Source: CBDUQN01 sp965369375 (lineage in GTDB: Bacteria > Krumholzibacteriota > Krumholzibacteriia > Krumholzibacteriales > Krumholzibacteriaceae). From it: a stretch of 28,904 nt of DNA. How positions within the stretch are numbered: position 1 is the first letter of the stretch; each line of letters starts with the position of its first letter. The stretch is taken from positions 1 to 28,904 of the forward strand of contig CBDUQN010000036.1 of the NCBI GenBank assembly GCA_965369375.1, read 5' to 3'. The notes under the pieces are model-generated. The model was not told the DNA's origin, did not search any database, and saw only the letters and a program-made list of their open reading frames with translations. The position numbers and the translations under genes are program-made. Shown here piece after piece: positions 15,116 through 22,629 of this stretch.

Positions 15116-16735
15116 TTACACACGCGGAACCGGATTTTCTTCTATTCGCTTACCAGCCTCTTCCCCTACTGCGAACGAGCCGGGCTCATCGAATGCGCTT
15201 TCGAAACCATAGAGCCCGCTCACGACACCCAAGATGAGCTTTATATCAAGGACGGGGAACTCATTCTCACCCAGATGCAGATAATGCCGGGTCAGTGAAG
15301 CCCAACAGCCTTCTGTACACTGATCGCTGACTCCCTGAATCCGGCGTCCCGGACCGTTGATAATAAGTCCTACACGCTTCTCAGCCAGTCCGATTATCAT
15401 GATCCGATCGCCGACCTTCTCGGGCGTGACTTCCTCCGAAATGACCTCATTTAAATAATAAACCGGGATTCTCGCTTCCCCTGATCGCGCGTACCGCTCG
15501 CCGTTCTCCTCGGCAATTTCCAGCGTATTGATCTCGACGATTCCCTCGATTGCATAGTACGGTACGGCGAGTTCTTTCCCCGAGAACTCGGCAATGTGAT
15601 AATCCGTTACGACGGACGTATGCGGCAGGGTGAACTGGAATCGCGCGGTTTTCCCCATTGCGGGCTCCACCCACAGGAGGCCGCCATGCGTATCGAGCAG
15701 GCTACGGATGTTCAAGAGCCCAGGATAAAATGCAACCGTGTCGTCATTGTCTATTTTTGAATCGCAAAGGAAATTGGGGCCGTTATCGGCGACTCTTGCA
15801 AAGAGGTACGACCCTTCGTCCTTCACTTCCACAGTGACCGACAGGGAAAGGTCCTTCTTGTGTTCATACATTCTGCATATATCGAAGAGGCAGCTCTCGA
15901 CAATTACCGCAAGCGCGGATGCGCTTTCCTGCTCCAGGGAAAATTCATCTGATCGTGCATCGAGCTCGGCATTCCATTTTCTTATGCCGCCGTGAAGGTC
16001 GAAAAAGTCTCTGATTCCTTCGAGCACGGTGGCGCTCGATACCTTGGAACGGAAACTCAGCCTGCTGTCGCCGAGGCGGTTGAGGATGCTTCCCAAGAGG
16101 CCGATGTAGAATTCACTCTCTCCGAATGAGAGCTCGAGGTCTTTCACGACACTTTCCTTCTGGCTTTGATCCTCCAGATACTCCTTGAACTGATCCTTGA
16201 CCCGGTAGAGCGATCCGATCAATTTGTCGAGCGTCGAAAAACCGTCGGGTCTATCGTCGAATGGGATACCGGTGTCTTCGATATAAACGGAGTCCGCCGC
16301 TCCTTCGCGCGGCTGACCGTCTCCCGTTTCGCTCGAGAGGCTCTCCTGCAAGACTTTTATTTCATTGCTTATGCCGCCGAAAAGCTTTTCCCAGTCTGTC
16401 GCCTCGGCATTGCCGGCAAGAATCTCCGTTACCGAGAGCTCCTCGATCTCGAGGAACTCGGATACGACCTGCGAAAGCTGCTCATCCCAGCAAACACCCG
16501 CACGTGAAGCACCTTTGATCAGGTGTCTGAGAAGTTTCAAGCTATTGCTCCAGTCGTCTATCCCCAACAAACTGGTGCTGCCTTCGAGAAGCTTCGTCGC
16601 CAGGGCCACCTTCTCGATATCGCTCGCCCCGATCGACGCCCCGGAAACCAGTTCCATAAGACCGTTCAGCTTTTCGATGTGGTCGTTTACCTGTTCGGTA
16701 AACGTCTGCCTATGTTCTTCGTTCAACAGTATCAA
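15116..16735 (-). CDS. CheA/CheW-like protein lacking the phospho-accepting His
   Basis: The 539-residue protein has three parts. Residues about 5-130 are helical and HPt-like: KLLEGSTSLLG (48-58) aligns with H-x-L-K-G-S-x-x-x-x-G, placing K48 where the phosphorylated His should be. Residues about 270-372 look like a GHKL ATPase module (VADNGPNF at 315-322, then FYPGLLNIRSLLDTHGGLLWVEP and FQFTLP), but the N-box Asn is not seen (VIVESCLFDICR) and the glycine boxes are incomplete. Residues about 375-510 form a CheW-like domain with VPYYAIEGIVEI, RIPVYYLNEVI and MIIGLAEKRVGLIIN. It probably docks to the MCP-like protein of the preceding gene as an adaptor or pseudokinase. The start is TTG 16735 with GGAAAGG about ten bases upstream; TTG 16726 is an alternative. 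The domain calls rest on motif reading. Confidence 0.8.
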   Translation of the reverse strand: MILLNEEHRQTFTEQVNDHIEKLNGLMELVSGASIGASDIEKVALATKLLEGSTSLLGIDDWSNSLKLLRHLIKGASRAGVCWDEQLSQVVSEFLEIEELSVTEILAGNAEATDWEKLFGGISNEIKVLQESLSSETGDGQPREGAADSVYIEDTGIPFDDRPDGFSTLDKLIGSLYRVKDQFKEYLEDQSQKESVVKDLELSFGESEFYIGLLGSILNRLGDSRLSFRSKVSSATVLEGIRDFFDLHGGIRKWNAELDARSDEFSLEQESASALAVIVESCLFDICRMYEHKKDLSLSVTVEVKDEGSYLFARVADNGPNFLCDSKIDNDDTVAFYPGLLNIRSLLDTHGGLLWVEPAMGKTARFQFTLPHTSVVTDYHIAEFSGKELAVPYYAIEGIVEINTLEIAEENGERYARSGEARIPVYYLNEVISEEVTPEKVGDRIMIIGLAEKRVGLIINGPGRRIQGVSDQCTEGCWASLTRHYLHLGENEFPVLDIKLILGVVSGLYGFESAFDEPGSFAVGEEAGKRIEENPVPRV

Positions 16736-16756
16736 GTAGTGTACGCCTTTCCTCTG

Positions 16757-18853
16757 CTACGGATTCGTTTCCTCTACATACTCGACTGCGCCGAGCTCGA
16801 AGAGATCATAGATCGGCTCATCATCTCCCCCGGTATCTTCGGCGTCGGCATTGACCTGCTCCTCATAGTCCCTGACGCCACCGTCGACATCGACCTTGAC
16901 CCACTCGGAGCCCGGAGCGTTTATCCGTTGATCTCCGAGCCGATCCTCACCAGCGGGAAGTTTCGTGGCCGGCCGGTCTTCATCAACCGGTGGATGCGAC
17001 GGCTCTTCGATCACGTTTTCTGATGGATAATCCAATACTTCTTCCACTGCCGCCGGAGGTTGCTCCGGTGTCTGCTCCATCGTTCCATCGGCGCCTTCGG
17101 GCTTTTTCTCCGGAATCCCCCTGTCCTGCTGAAGCTCTTTCCAACCGGCATCCGGCTGATTTTGCGGCGCTTCCTCGTATCCCTCATCCATTGCGCGCTC
17201 TGTAAGCTGCGACCCGTCTGTTTCGATCGTATACTCACGAACCTGTGCGTTATCGGTGAATGCCGGGGGCTGTTCGTATGCGTCATCGGGAATGTCCGCG
17301 AGCTGATCCGTGGCATGGGGTTCTTCCGTCTCATCGAGGAACGACTCATCTCCCATGGTTACATCAATCTCATCGAGCATCTCGGAATCCCCCATCTGTT
17401 CCTTCTCACCGGAAGCCTGCCCTTCGGCTCCCGAATCCGAACCGAATGAAACATTCCATTGCCCGCCACGCTGGATCACAATATCGGAGTCCGCATTCGG
17501 CTCGCTGCCAGAATAGCCGCCGAAGTTCACGAAAGAGCGATCATCGGACTGTTGCACTTCACCCTTATCCACGGACTGCTGCTCCTCAGCTACCTGGACA
17601 GCCGTCTCTGCAATCGCCGAAACACAATCCTGGAGCGCCGTATAGACCTCGTTCATTTCAGTCTGGAGAAGAGAAAAGCTCCGCTCGAGCCTGCTGCTCC
17701 GCTCCTCGATATTCGCAGCAATCTCACCAGCGGCTTTCGTGCCGCCGGCGTCGATCGCCGTACTCGCGTCCCCGCCGGAACTCATCTTCTCCGCTAACTG
17801 ATAGCAGTTACCGAGAAGACCTTGGGCTATGCTCGACACCGTTCCGCTCAGTCTGTTGAACCTCTCGGCCGTCGCGCGCACTTTTTCGGCAAAATGCGCG
17901 AGATCATGCTCCCCGATCGCTCCCTTTGCGGCTTTCAATGCCATGTTGAGTGCGAGCCCGTTGTTCTCTGTGGAGAACTCGCTCAAGACACGTCCACCAT
18001 CTTCGAGTTTGTTCAAGGTGTTTACCATCTCGTCGATTATCGTGCTGGTCCCGTCTCCCCCCGGGCCAGAGACATCCCCGGATGCGTGCGCGCTCCCCAC
18101 ACCGGCACTCGCTGCTATCACACCGAGCTCCTTGACGGCATCAGCGATCCCGAGTATATCCTCGTTCGCCGTGGTTGCCGTTTCCAGCAGCTTGCCGAAC
18201 GATAACACGGTTTCGCTCAGCGTCTGCCGGGCCGCATTCGATTTCTCCCTGAGCCCTTCGATCTCATGCCTGTTCGCCTCGAAATAATCCCCCACCTTAC
18301 CCAGGATTTTCTCCCACCTCGCATCTCCCGCCTCCGCCTTCACCTTCTGTCCCTTGAAGAGGGATTCGATCTGATGTTCGATCCCTTCGGGATTTAATTC
18401 CTTCTCCTCACGCTCGAGCTCTTGAGAAATTTCACGTATGCTGTCTCCATAGTTCCGCAAGACCGATTGCAGCTCCGGGTACGCCGACAGCTTGGATATC
18501 TGAGCGGGATTCGTCAGGTCGTCGATACTCTCAGCCAGCGCGACCATCGTGCGATAATCCTGTCCCGAATCGAGATAAAACTTGTATCGCCTCACGGCTG
18601 CCGCAATAACGAAGTAACTTATCAGTGAGAGGATAACAACGCTTGCGACCAACGGGTACATTTCCTTGAAAAACTGATAAGAATCGATCTGCCACGGTCT
18701 CGAGCTATCGCTCATCCATTGCAATTCGACGTTATACATCTTGACCAAATAGCACCCCGCGCCCACCCCGACCACTAGAAGCAGGAGCGCTACTAGCAGC
18801 CCGATTTTCCACGGGGCGACGAGCAATGGCCTTTTGCTGGATACGTTCTTCAC
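16757..18853 (-). CDS. Membrane MCP-like protein with long acidic C-terminal tail
   Basis: Two membrane helices (about 17-36 and 66-87) enclose an outside loop of only about 30 residues, so no classical ligand-binding domain exists. The cytoplasmic part to about 425 is mostly helical. Its centre, STENNGLALNMALKAAKGAIGEHDLAHFAEKVRATAE (294-330), matches the receptor signalling tip, usually Q-T-N-L-L-A-L-N-A-A-I-E-A-A-R...FAVVADEVRKLAE, the site that binds CheW and CheA. Residues about 425-698 are low-complexity, Asp/Glu/Gln/Pro-rich and probably disordered. It is the first gene behind a sigma-54-like promoter, and the CheA/CheW-like gene follows after 21 bases. GTG 18853 is chosen because AGGAG lies six bases upstream. 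It is likely the platform for the downstream proteins; the stimulus is unknown. Confidence 0.85.
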   Translation of the reverse strand: MKNVSSKRPLLVAPWKIGLLVALLLLVVGVGAGCYLVKMYNVELQWMSDSSRPWQIDSYQFFKEMYPLVASVVILSLISYFVIAAAVRRYKFYLDSGQDYRTMVALAESIDDLTNPAQISKLSAYPELQSVLRNYGDSIREISQELEREEKELNPEGIEHQIESLFKGQKVKAEAGDARWEKILGKVGDYFEANRHEIEGLREKSNAARQTLSETVLSFGKLLETATTANEDILGIADAVKELGVIAASAGVGSAHASGDVSGPGGDGTSTIIDEMVNTLNKLEDGGRVLSEFSTENNGLALNMALKAAKGAIGEHDLAHFAEKVRATAERFNRLSGTVSSIAQGLLGNCYQLAEKMSSGGDASTAIDAGGTKAAGEIAANIEERSSRLERSFSLLQTEMNEVYTALQDCVSAIAETAVQVAEEQQSVDKGEVQQSDDRSFVNFGGYSGSEPNADSDIVIQRGGQWNVSFGSDSGAEGQASGEKEQMGDSEMLDEIDVTMGDESFLDETEEPHATDQLADIPDDAYEQPPAFTDNAQVREYTIETDGSQLTERAMDEGYEEAPQNQPDAGWKELQQDRGIPEKKPEGADGTMEQTPEQPPAAVEEVLDYPSENVIEEPSHPPVDEDRPATKLPAGEDRLGDQRINAPGSEWVKVDVDGGVRDYEEQVNADAEDTGGDDEPIYDLFELGAVEYVEETNP

Positions 18854-18947
18854 CCTACTCTCCTTCTTAAAAACCGATAAGACACCGAACAGACTCGTCT
18901 TTAAAGGTCGGCCGGAAAGATTGAATTTTCAGTCGATCCATGAATTC

Positions 18948-18962
18948 GCAAAGATTATGCCA
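18948..18962 (-). promoter_or_regulatory. Sigma-54 (-24/-12) promoter of the signalling operon
   Basis: On the minus strand the site reads TGGCATAATCTTTGC. GG and GC are separated by exactly ten bases, and the match to TGGCAC-N5-TTGC is good except for AT in place of the CG after TGGCA. Transcription would start near 18937, leaving a leader of about 84 bases before GTG 18853. Sigma-54 promoters need an AAA+ activator bound upstream; none is encoded in the window. Confidence 0.65.
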
Positions 18963-19063
18963 GGGAGGGAATTAGGGCAAGTTGCCGTATCTACCTGTAA
19001 TTATAGGCAATTTCGAGGGATATGAGAGAACAAGACGAACCGATGAGCGCACTTGCTTCGCGT

Positions 19064-19083
19064 TTTGCAAAGAAGTATGCAAA
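19064..19083. promoter_or_regulatory. Candidate upstream activator site (dyad)
   Basis: The inverted repeat TTTGCA-N8-TGCAAA lies about 125-145 bases upstream of the predicted sigma-54 start, the usual distance for an enhancer-binding protein. A second, shorter dyad GGCAA-G-TTGCC is at 18976-18986. Assignment as an activator site is positional inference. Confidence 0.35.
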
Positions 19084-19141
19084 TTCATCCTTCTCGATTC
19101 ACTCTATCTTTGATTCAATTAACCGCTTACGTAAGCCACGG

Positions 19142-19945
19142 CTACACGCGCTTCCGGCCGATTGCCGAGTACAGGCTAGGGACCCTGTCCTTGAAGATAT
19201 TGTTATTCGATGTGATTTCCTTCGCACGGGCGTCGGCGACATCTATCTCCACGACCTTGAGCGATTCGCTCCTATCCCCGGCGGAAGTGAGAATATTTCC
19301 CTTCGGATCAATGATCTGGCTTCCCCCGGTAAAGGTGAGCGAGATCGTTCCACGGCGCTCGGTGCCTATTCTGTTCGCCGTTACCGCAAAGACGCCATTC
19401 TCGATACATCTCGTCTTCATTGCATCCTGCCCGTAGGGAAGGATTAAATTGCTCGGATGGCAGAGAATATCCGCACCCTTGAGGGCGAGGACCCTTGCAG
19501 TTTCCGGAAAGAACCAATCGAAACAAACGAGAAATCCGAGCTTCGCATCGCCGACGGAGACTATCTTGAACGATTTTCCCCTTGTAAAAAACAGCTTTTC
19601 ACGGTCGAAGAGATGAACCTTGTGATATATCTGTGTCTTCCCCTGGGGGGAAATATGGACACATGCATTGAAATACTGCCGATTGAACTTCTGAGCGATA
19701 CCGAAAACAATATTGAGTTTTCGGTTTTTGGCGATTTTTTTCAGTTCCTTCGTCGTATACCCATCGGGCACCCTCTCCGCCAGGCTTGCCAGCTCCTCTT
19801 CGTTCCGGAAGAGATAGCCCGTATTGAAGAGCTCCGGCAGAACGATCGTTGCGCCCGAAACCCTGTCGAGCAGTGACAGCGCCTTCTGAACATTTTTCTC
19901 GACCGCACCGAATTTCGGACGAAGCTGAAGGAAACCTATCCGCAT
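19142..19945 (-). CDS. Carbon-nitrogen hydrolase (nitrilase superfamily)
   Basis: Members cleave non-peptide C-N bonds such as amides, carbamoyl groups or omega-amides. The catalytic triad is in place: E38 in LPELFNTGY, K109 in YHKVHLFD and C141 in LVCFDWFFPE. The 267-residue length is standard. The start ATG 19945 is chosen over an in-frame start at 19972 because it gives the family-typical MRIGFLQL and is preceded by GGGGG six bases upstream. The sequence resembles the omega-amidase or N-carbamoylputrescine amidase branches but the substrate cannot be told from motifs. It precedes the signalling operon on the same strand by 288 bases, with the latter having its own promoter, so they are probably independent. 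Confidence 0.93.
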   Translation of the reverse strand: MRIGFLQLRPKFGAVEKNVQKALSLLDRVSGATIVLPELFNTGYLFRNEEELASLAERVPDGYTTKELKKIAKNRKLNIVFGIAQKFNRQYFNACVHISPQGKTQIYHKVHLFDREKLFFTRGKSFKIVSVGDAKLGFLVCFDWFFPETARVLALKGADILCHPSNLILPYGQDAMKTRCIENGVFAVTANRIGTERRGTISLTFTGGSQIIDPKGNILTSAGDRSESLKVVEIDVADARAKEITSNNNIFKDRVPSLYSAIGRKRV

Positions 19946-19965
19946 GTATTGCCCCCTTGATGACC

Positions 19966-20010
19966 GGCGCATAGCGCCTGAGCTGGATATCCAGATAATA
20001 GCGCATTATA
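19966..20010 (-). promoter_or_regulatory. Nitrilase gene promoter/operator region
   Basis: On the minus strand a perfect TATAAT occurs at 20005-20010, with no strong -35. A perfect 12-base palindrome CTGGATATCCAG (19983-19994) covers the expected transcription start, and a hairpin GGCGC-ATA-GCGCC (19966-19978) follows in the leader, 20 bases before the start codon. The palindrome is well placed for a repressor and the hairpin could affect translation. Both are seen; function is inferred. Confidence 0.4.
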
Positions 20011-20143
20011 CAGAAAAATTCGTCAAATTGAAGCTATTTATTTCCTTTTAAACCAATTTATTAGAATTTCCGTGGCATAAACCTTGCGAAACACGCTGAA
20101 GCGTCGGCAGACCGGCTATCCTAATCCCAAACGGAGACGCAAA

Positions 20144-20905
20144 ATGCGTGTTTCGACCAACTACCAGCCTATTGCTTCGGATGGAACTCCATCGAAAGAG
20201 CAGACCTACTTCTTTATGATCAACAGCCTGCTGAGCAGCAGAAAAGAGAGTGGGTACCCGTCGAACGATCAGTACTACGATGAGGATGTGAATGTCTACC
20301 TCGCCAATCTCCTGACGACATTTATATACCCCGAAAGGTACGAATGGATATTCAAATATATAACGCCTTATGACACGGAGCTTTTCGGTGGAATAGGCGA
20401 ATCTGAAGGACCCCGCTCCAAATATCTTGCCTACAAATCGAATGCAGACATGCTCCTCTTTTCGATCTGCATCTTCAACAATCCGAGGAGACGGCGGCCG
20501 AACACCGCCCCGCATATGGCAGGGGGATCGTACATCGGAAGAGGAAAGGCGTACTACCGTTTGGCCCAGTCGTACTCTCAAAAGACATTCAGAAAGAACA
20601 CGGCTATCAGCGAGGTGCTCGGAAAGCTCTCGGATGGTTATGAAAAATATGTATCGATACTGTCACATATGAAGGGGGAATACTTCAATTTCTACCGGCG
20701 GATCAGCGACGGCGAGCTATTCCACCTTCACCGCAGTGTCGAGCATACCGGCAGGCGCCAGGAACTCGGTTCTCTCTACGACGCATTCCTCGATGCCTAC
20801 TCGGATTACAAACAGGACAAATCCCCGGAATCGAGGGAGCGGCTCGAAAGGATATCGGGCAAATTGCGCCGCATCGATCCCGATTTCCGCTTCGAGCCCA
20901 TATAA
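20144..20905 (+). CDS. Hypothetical protein, 253 residues
   Basis: I do not recognise this family. The ATG at 20144 has GGAG seven to ten bases upstream (AAACGGAGACGCAAA), so it is preferred to the in-frame ATG 20084. The protein is soluble-looking, rich in Tyr, Arg and Asp/Glu, with no signal peptide or membrane helix. It looks largely helical: segments EDVNVYLANLLTTFIYPERY (about 46-65) and EYFNFYRRISDGELFHLHRS (about 177-196) are regular. The Arg cluster NPRRRRPN is near 111-118. It stands alone on the plus strand between divergent nitrilase and convergent alpha/beta hydrolase genes, with a likely terminator at its end. Normal codon use and a good start argue it is a real gene. Confidence 0.8.
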   Translation: MRVSTNYQPIASDGTPSKEQTYFFMINSLLSSRKESGYPSNDQYYDEDVNVYLANLLTTFIYPERYEWIFKYITPYDTELFGGIGESEGPRSKYLAYKSNADMLLFSICIFNNPRRRRPNTAPHMAGGSYIGRGKAYYRLAQSYSQKTFRKNTAISEVLGKLSDGYEKYVSILSHMKGEYFNFYRRISDGELFHLHRSVEHTGRRQELGSLYDAFLDAYSDYKQDKSPESRERLERISGKLRRIDPDFRFEPI

Positions 20906-20930
20906 ACACCGAATCGGTCGCGACCTCCGC

Positions 20931-20959
20931 TGCGAGCTCCAAGAATCGCAATGTTTTTT
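20931..20959 (+). terminator. Probable terminator of the 253-residue hypothetical gene
   Basis: Stem TGCGA (20931-20935) pairs with TCGCA (20946-20950) around a ten-base loop, followed by ATG and six T residues (20954-20959). The stem is short, so confidence is moderate. Confidence 0.45.
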
Positions 20960-20973
20960 AGGGAATTCCGTCT

Positions 20974-21879
20974 CTAAATCTTTTTCAGAAAGTCACTACA
21001 CAACCTGAATACTTTTCTCGATTCTTCCCCTGCCACGAGAACGTGTTGATCGCTGTCGAGAAGGACGAGACGGGATTTCGAATGCTCCAGCTTGCGCTTG
21101 AGAAGATAGAATCCCTGCGTCGAAACCATCGGATCCCTCGCGGCCTGCAGAACGAGTACCGGCTTCGTCAAGGGATTGAGGCTCTTTCGCGTCATTTCCA
21201 TGAACTCGAGTATCGTGTCCTCCCGTGGCGCCACATTCCGCGCCGCCGCGGGCACGATCTTCCTCATGGCCTGAAATACGAGATACCTGCCCGTTTTCAC
21301 CGCAAAAAGGACGGGAGATATCAAAACGGCGCCCTTGACCGGGTATTTGTCGAGGACGCGCAGCGCAATGGTGCCACCGAAGCTGAAGCCGATAATATAG
21401 GTATTCGGCGAATAACTCTGCAATGCATCGAGAACAACCTCGGTCTCCGATAGGCAAATGCTCCACCGATCGTAACCCCTGAGGCTCCCCGTCTTCCAGT
21501 TGCCGGTTCTTCGCCTGAACAGTCCGCCCCTCGTCGAATTTCCCCCCTGCGAATCCCGCGAGCTCTTGCTCATCGGCAGGGAAATGCCGTAAATAGTGTA
21601 TCCGCGATCGAACAGGTGCTCACCCAATCCTTTCATCTCGTCGGGCGACCCTCCGGCGCCGTGGATGAGAAGGCAGAGCGGCGATTCCCGCTCCTGAAGC
21701 AGTAGAAAGCTCCTGTCTTCCCTTTGAACTCCGTTTCGCTGCTCTACATACATGCGACTGCCATGGAAGAATTGCAGGAAATCACGGCGGAGTTCCGCGT
21801 CCCGGGGATTCTCATCGAGCCGTTTCTTCAATTCCCAGACCGAATGACCTATCTTCGCGAGCGTATCCTTCACCGTCAT
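20974..21879 (-). CDS. Alpha/beta hydrolase (lysophospholipase-like)
   Basis: This 301-residue serine hydrolase has the oxyanion segment LLIHGAGGSPDEM (71-82), nucleophile S166 in the elbow GFSFGG, D249 in AARDPMV and H279 in SDQHVL, in canonical order. An N-terminal helical extension of about 65 residues precedes the fold. A basic insertion (about 104-138, GGLFRRRTGNWKTG) lies where cap segments occur. No signal peptide is seen, so it is cytoplasmic. The start ATG 21879 overlaps the stop of the upstream Fe-S gene by 4 bases, which decides it over a longer in-frame start at 21999. The substrate is unknown; monoglyceride or carboxylester hydrolysis is typical of such sequences. Confidence 0.92.
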   Translation of the reverse strand: MTVKDTLAKIGHSVWELKKRLDENPRDAELRRDFLQFFHGSRMYVEQRNGVQREDRSFLLLQERESPLCLLIHGAGGSPDEMKGLGEHLFDRGYTIYGISLPMSKSSRDSQGGNSTRGGLFRRRTGNWKTGSLRGYDRWSICLSETEVVLDALQSYSPNTYIIGFSFGGTIALRVLDKYPVKGAVLISPVLFAVKTGRYLVFQAMRKIVPAAARNVAPREDTILEFMEMTRKSLNPLTKPVLVLQAARDPMVSTQGFYLLKRKLEHSKSRLVLLDSDQHVLVAGEESRKVFRLCSDFLKKI

Positions 21880-22598
21880 ACCCCCCCACCGTTCGCTTCG
21901 GTCCGCACGGCCTGACCGCTGCAGGCGCGAACACAGAGACCGCAAATCAGGGCGTTCAGCTTTTCCTGTTTCGAAAAACGCCTGATCTGCGCCACACAAC
22001 GATCGAGGTCGAAGTCATGAGGGTCCTCGTGAATCGCCCCCACCGGGCATGAACGGATGCAGCTCATGCAATCTCCGCAATCATCGGGAGATCCCAGTAT
22101 AGCGCGCTCGGGAAGCGGCATGTTCGTGAGAACGGAAGCATACCTCACCTGGGAACCGTACCTCTGGTTTATGAGAAGATTGTTTCTGCCGCGCCAGCCG
22201 AGACCGGCGAGGGCGCCGAGCTCCCGGTGCGAGAGATGCCCCTCGAGTCGTTCCCAGTCCATAATCTGGGACGCAGGGATCGGCAGCGCGCGATAGCCCA
22301 TTCTATGACATTCGTTTACCAGCAAAAGAACCGCCTGATCGAGTGCGAAGTTGACTGCACGGTAGTGATGATAGTACGTCCATGTCGGCGCCGTTTTCAC
22401 CGTTTCCAGCACCGGTGATGAAAGCCTGATCCCGAACACGAGCGCACATTCGAGCGATGAGGCGATCCCGCGGATCGAATCATGAAATCGCGCCCGCTGC
22501 CGGTCATCTATCCGCGCCGACGACAGCAGGCCTATTCCGTGGGATTGTAAGGGAAACCGCAGCTTTTCCAGATTCTCAACCGGTGTATCTGAACTCAT
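21876..22598 (-). CDS. QueG-like 4Fe-4S protein (epoxyqueuosine reductase-related)
   Basis: The C-terminal half carries two iron-sulfur clusters: C174-x2-C177-x2-C180-x3-C184 (CGDCMSCIRSCP) and a second set C201, C219, C222, C226 (CGLCVRACS). The central GLGWRGRNNLLINQRYGSQ (132-150) corresponds to the QueG motif G-W-x-G-K-N-x-L-L-x-x-x-x-G-S. The N-terminal 130 residues are shorter and different from QueG, so I call it a relative rather than queG; QueG-like proteins of unknown function and corrinoid-dependent reductases share this layout. At 240 residues it is smaller than QueG (about 350-380). ATG 22598 is preferred to GTG 22613 because GGAGGTGGG precedes it. It lies 31 bases after guaB and overlaps the hydrolase gene. 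Confidence 0.85.
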   Translation of the reverse strand: MSSDTPVENLEKLRFPLQSHGIGLLSSARIDDRQRARFHDSIRGIASSLECALVFGIRLSSPVLETVKTAPTWTYYHHYRAVNFALDQAVLLLVNECHRMGYRALPIPASQIMDWERLEGHLSHRELGALAGLGWRGRNNLLINQRYGSQVRYASVLTNMPLPERAILGSPDDCGDCMSCIRSCPVGAIHEDPHDFDLDRCVAQIRRFSKQEKLNALICGLCVRACSGQAVRTEANGGGV

Positions 22599-22629
22599 CC
22601 CACCTCCACCCACCGAGTAACAAAGGCGA

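Noticed and set aside
15116..18853. Calling the MCP-like and CheA-like genes a normal chemotaxis operon
   Set aside because: The phospho-His is missing, the kinase motifs are eroded, the receptor lacks a sensor domain, and cheR, cheB, cheY and flagellar genes are absent.
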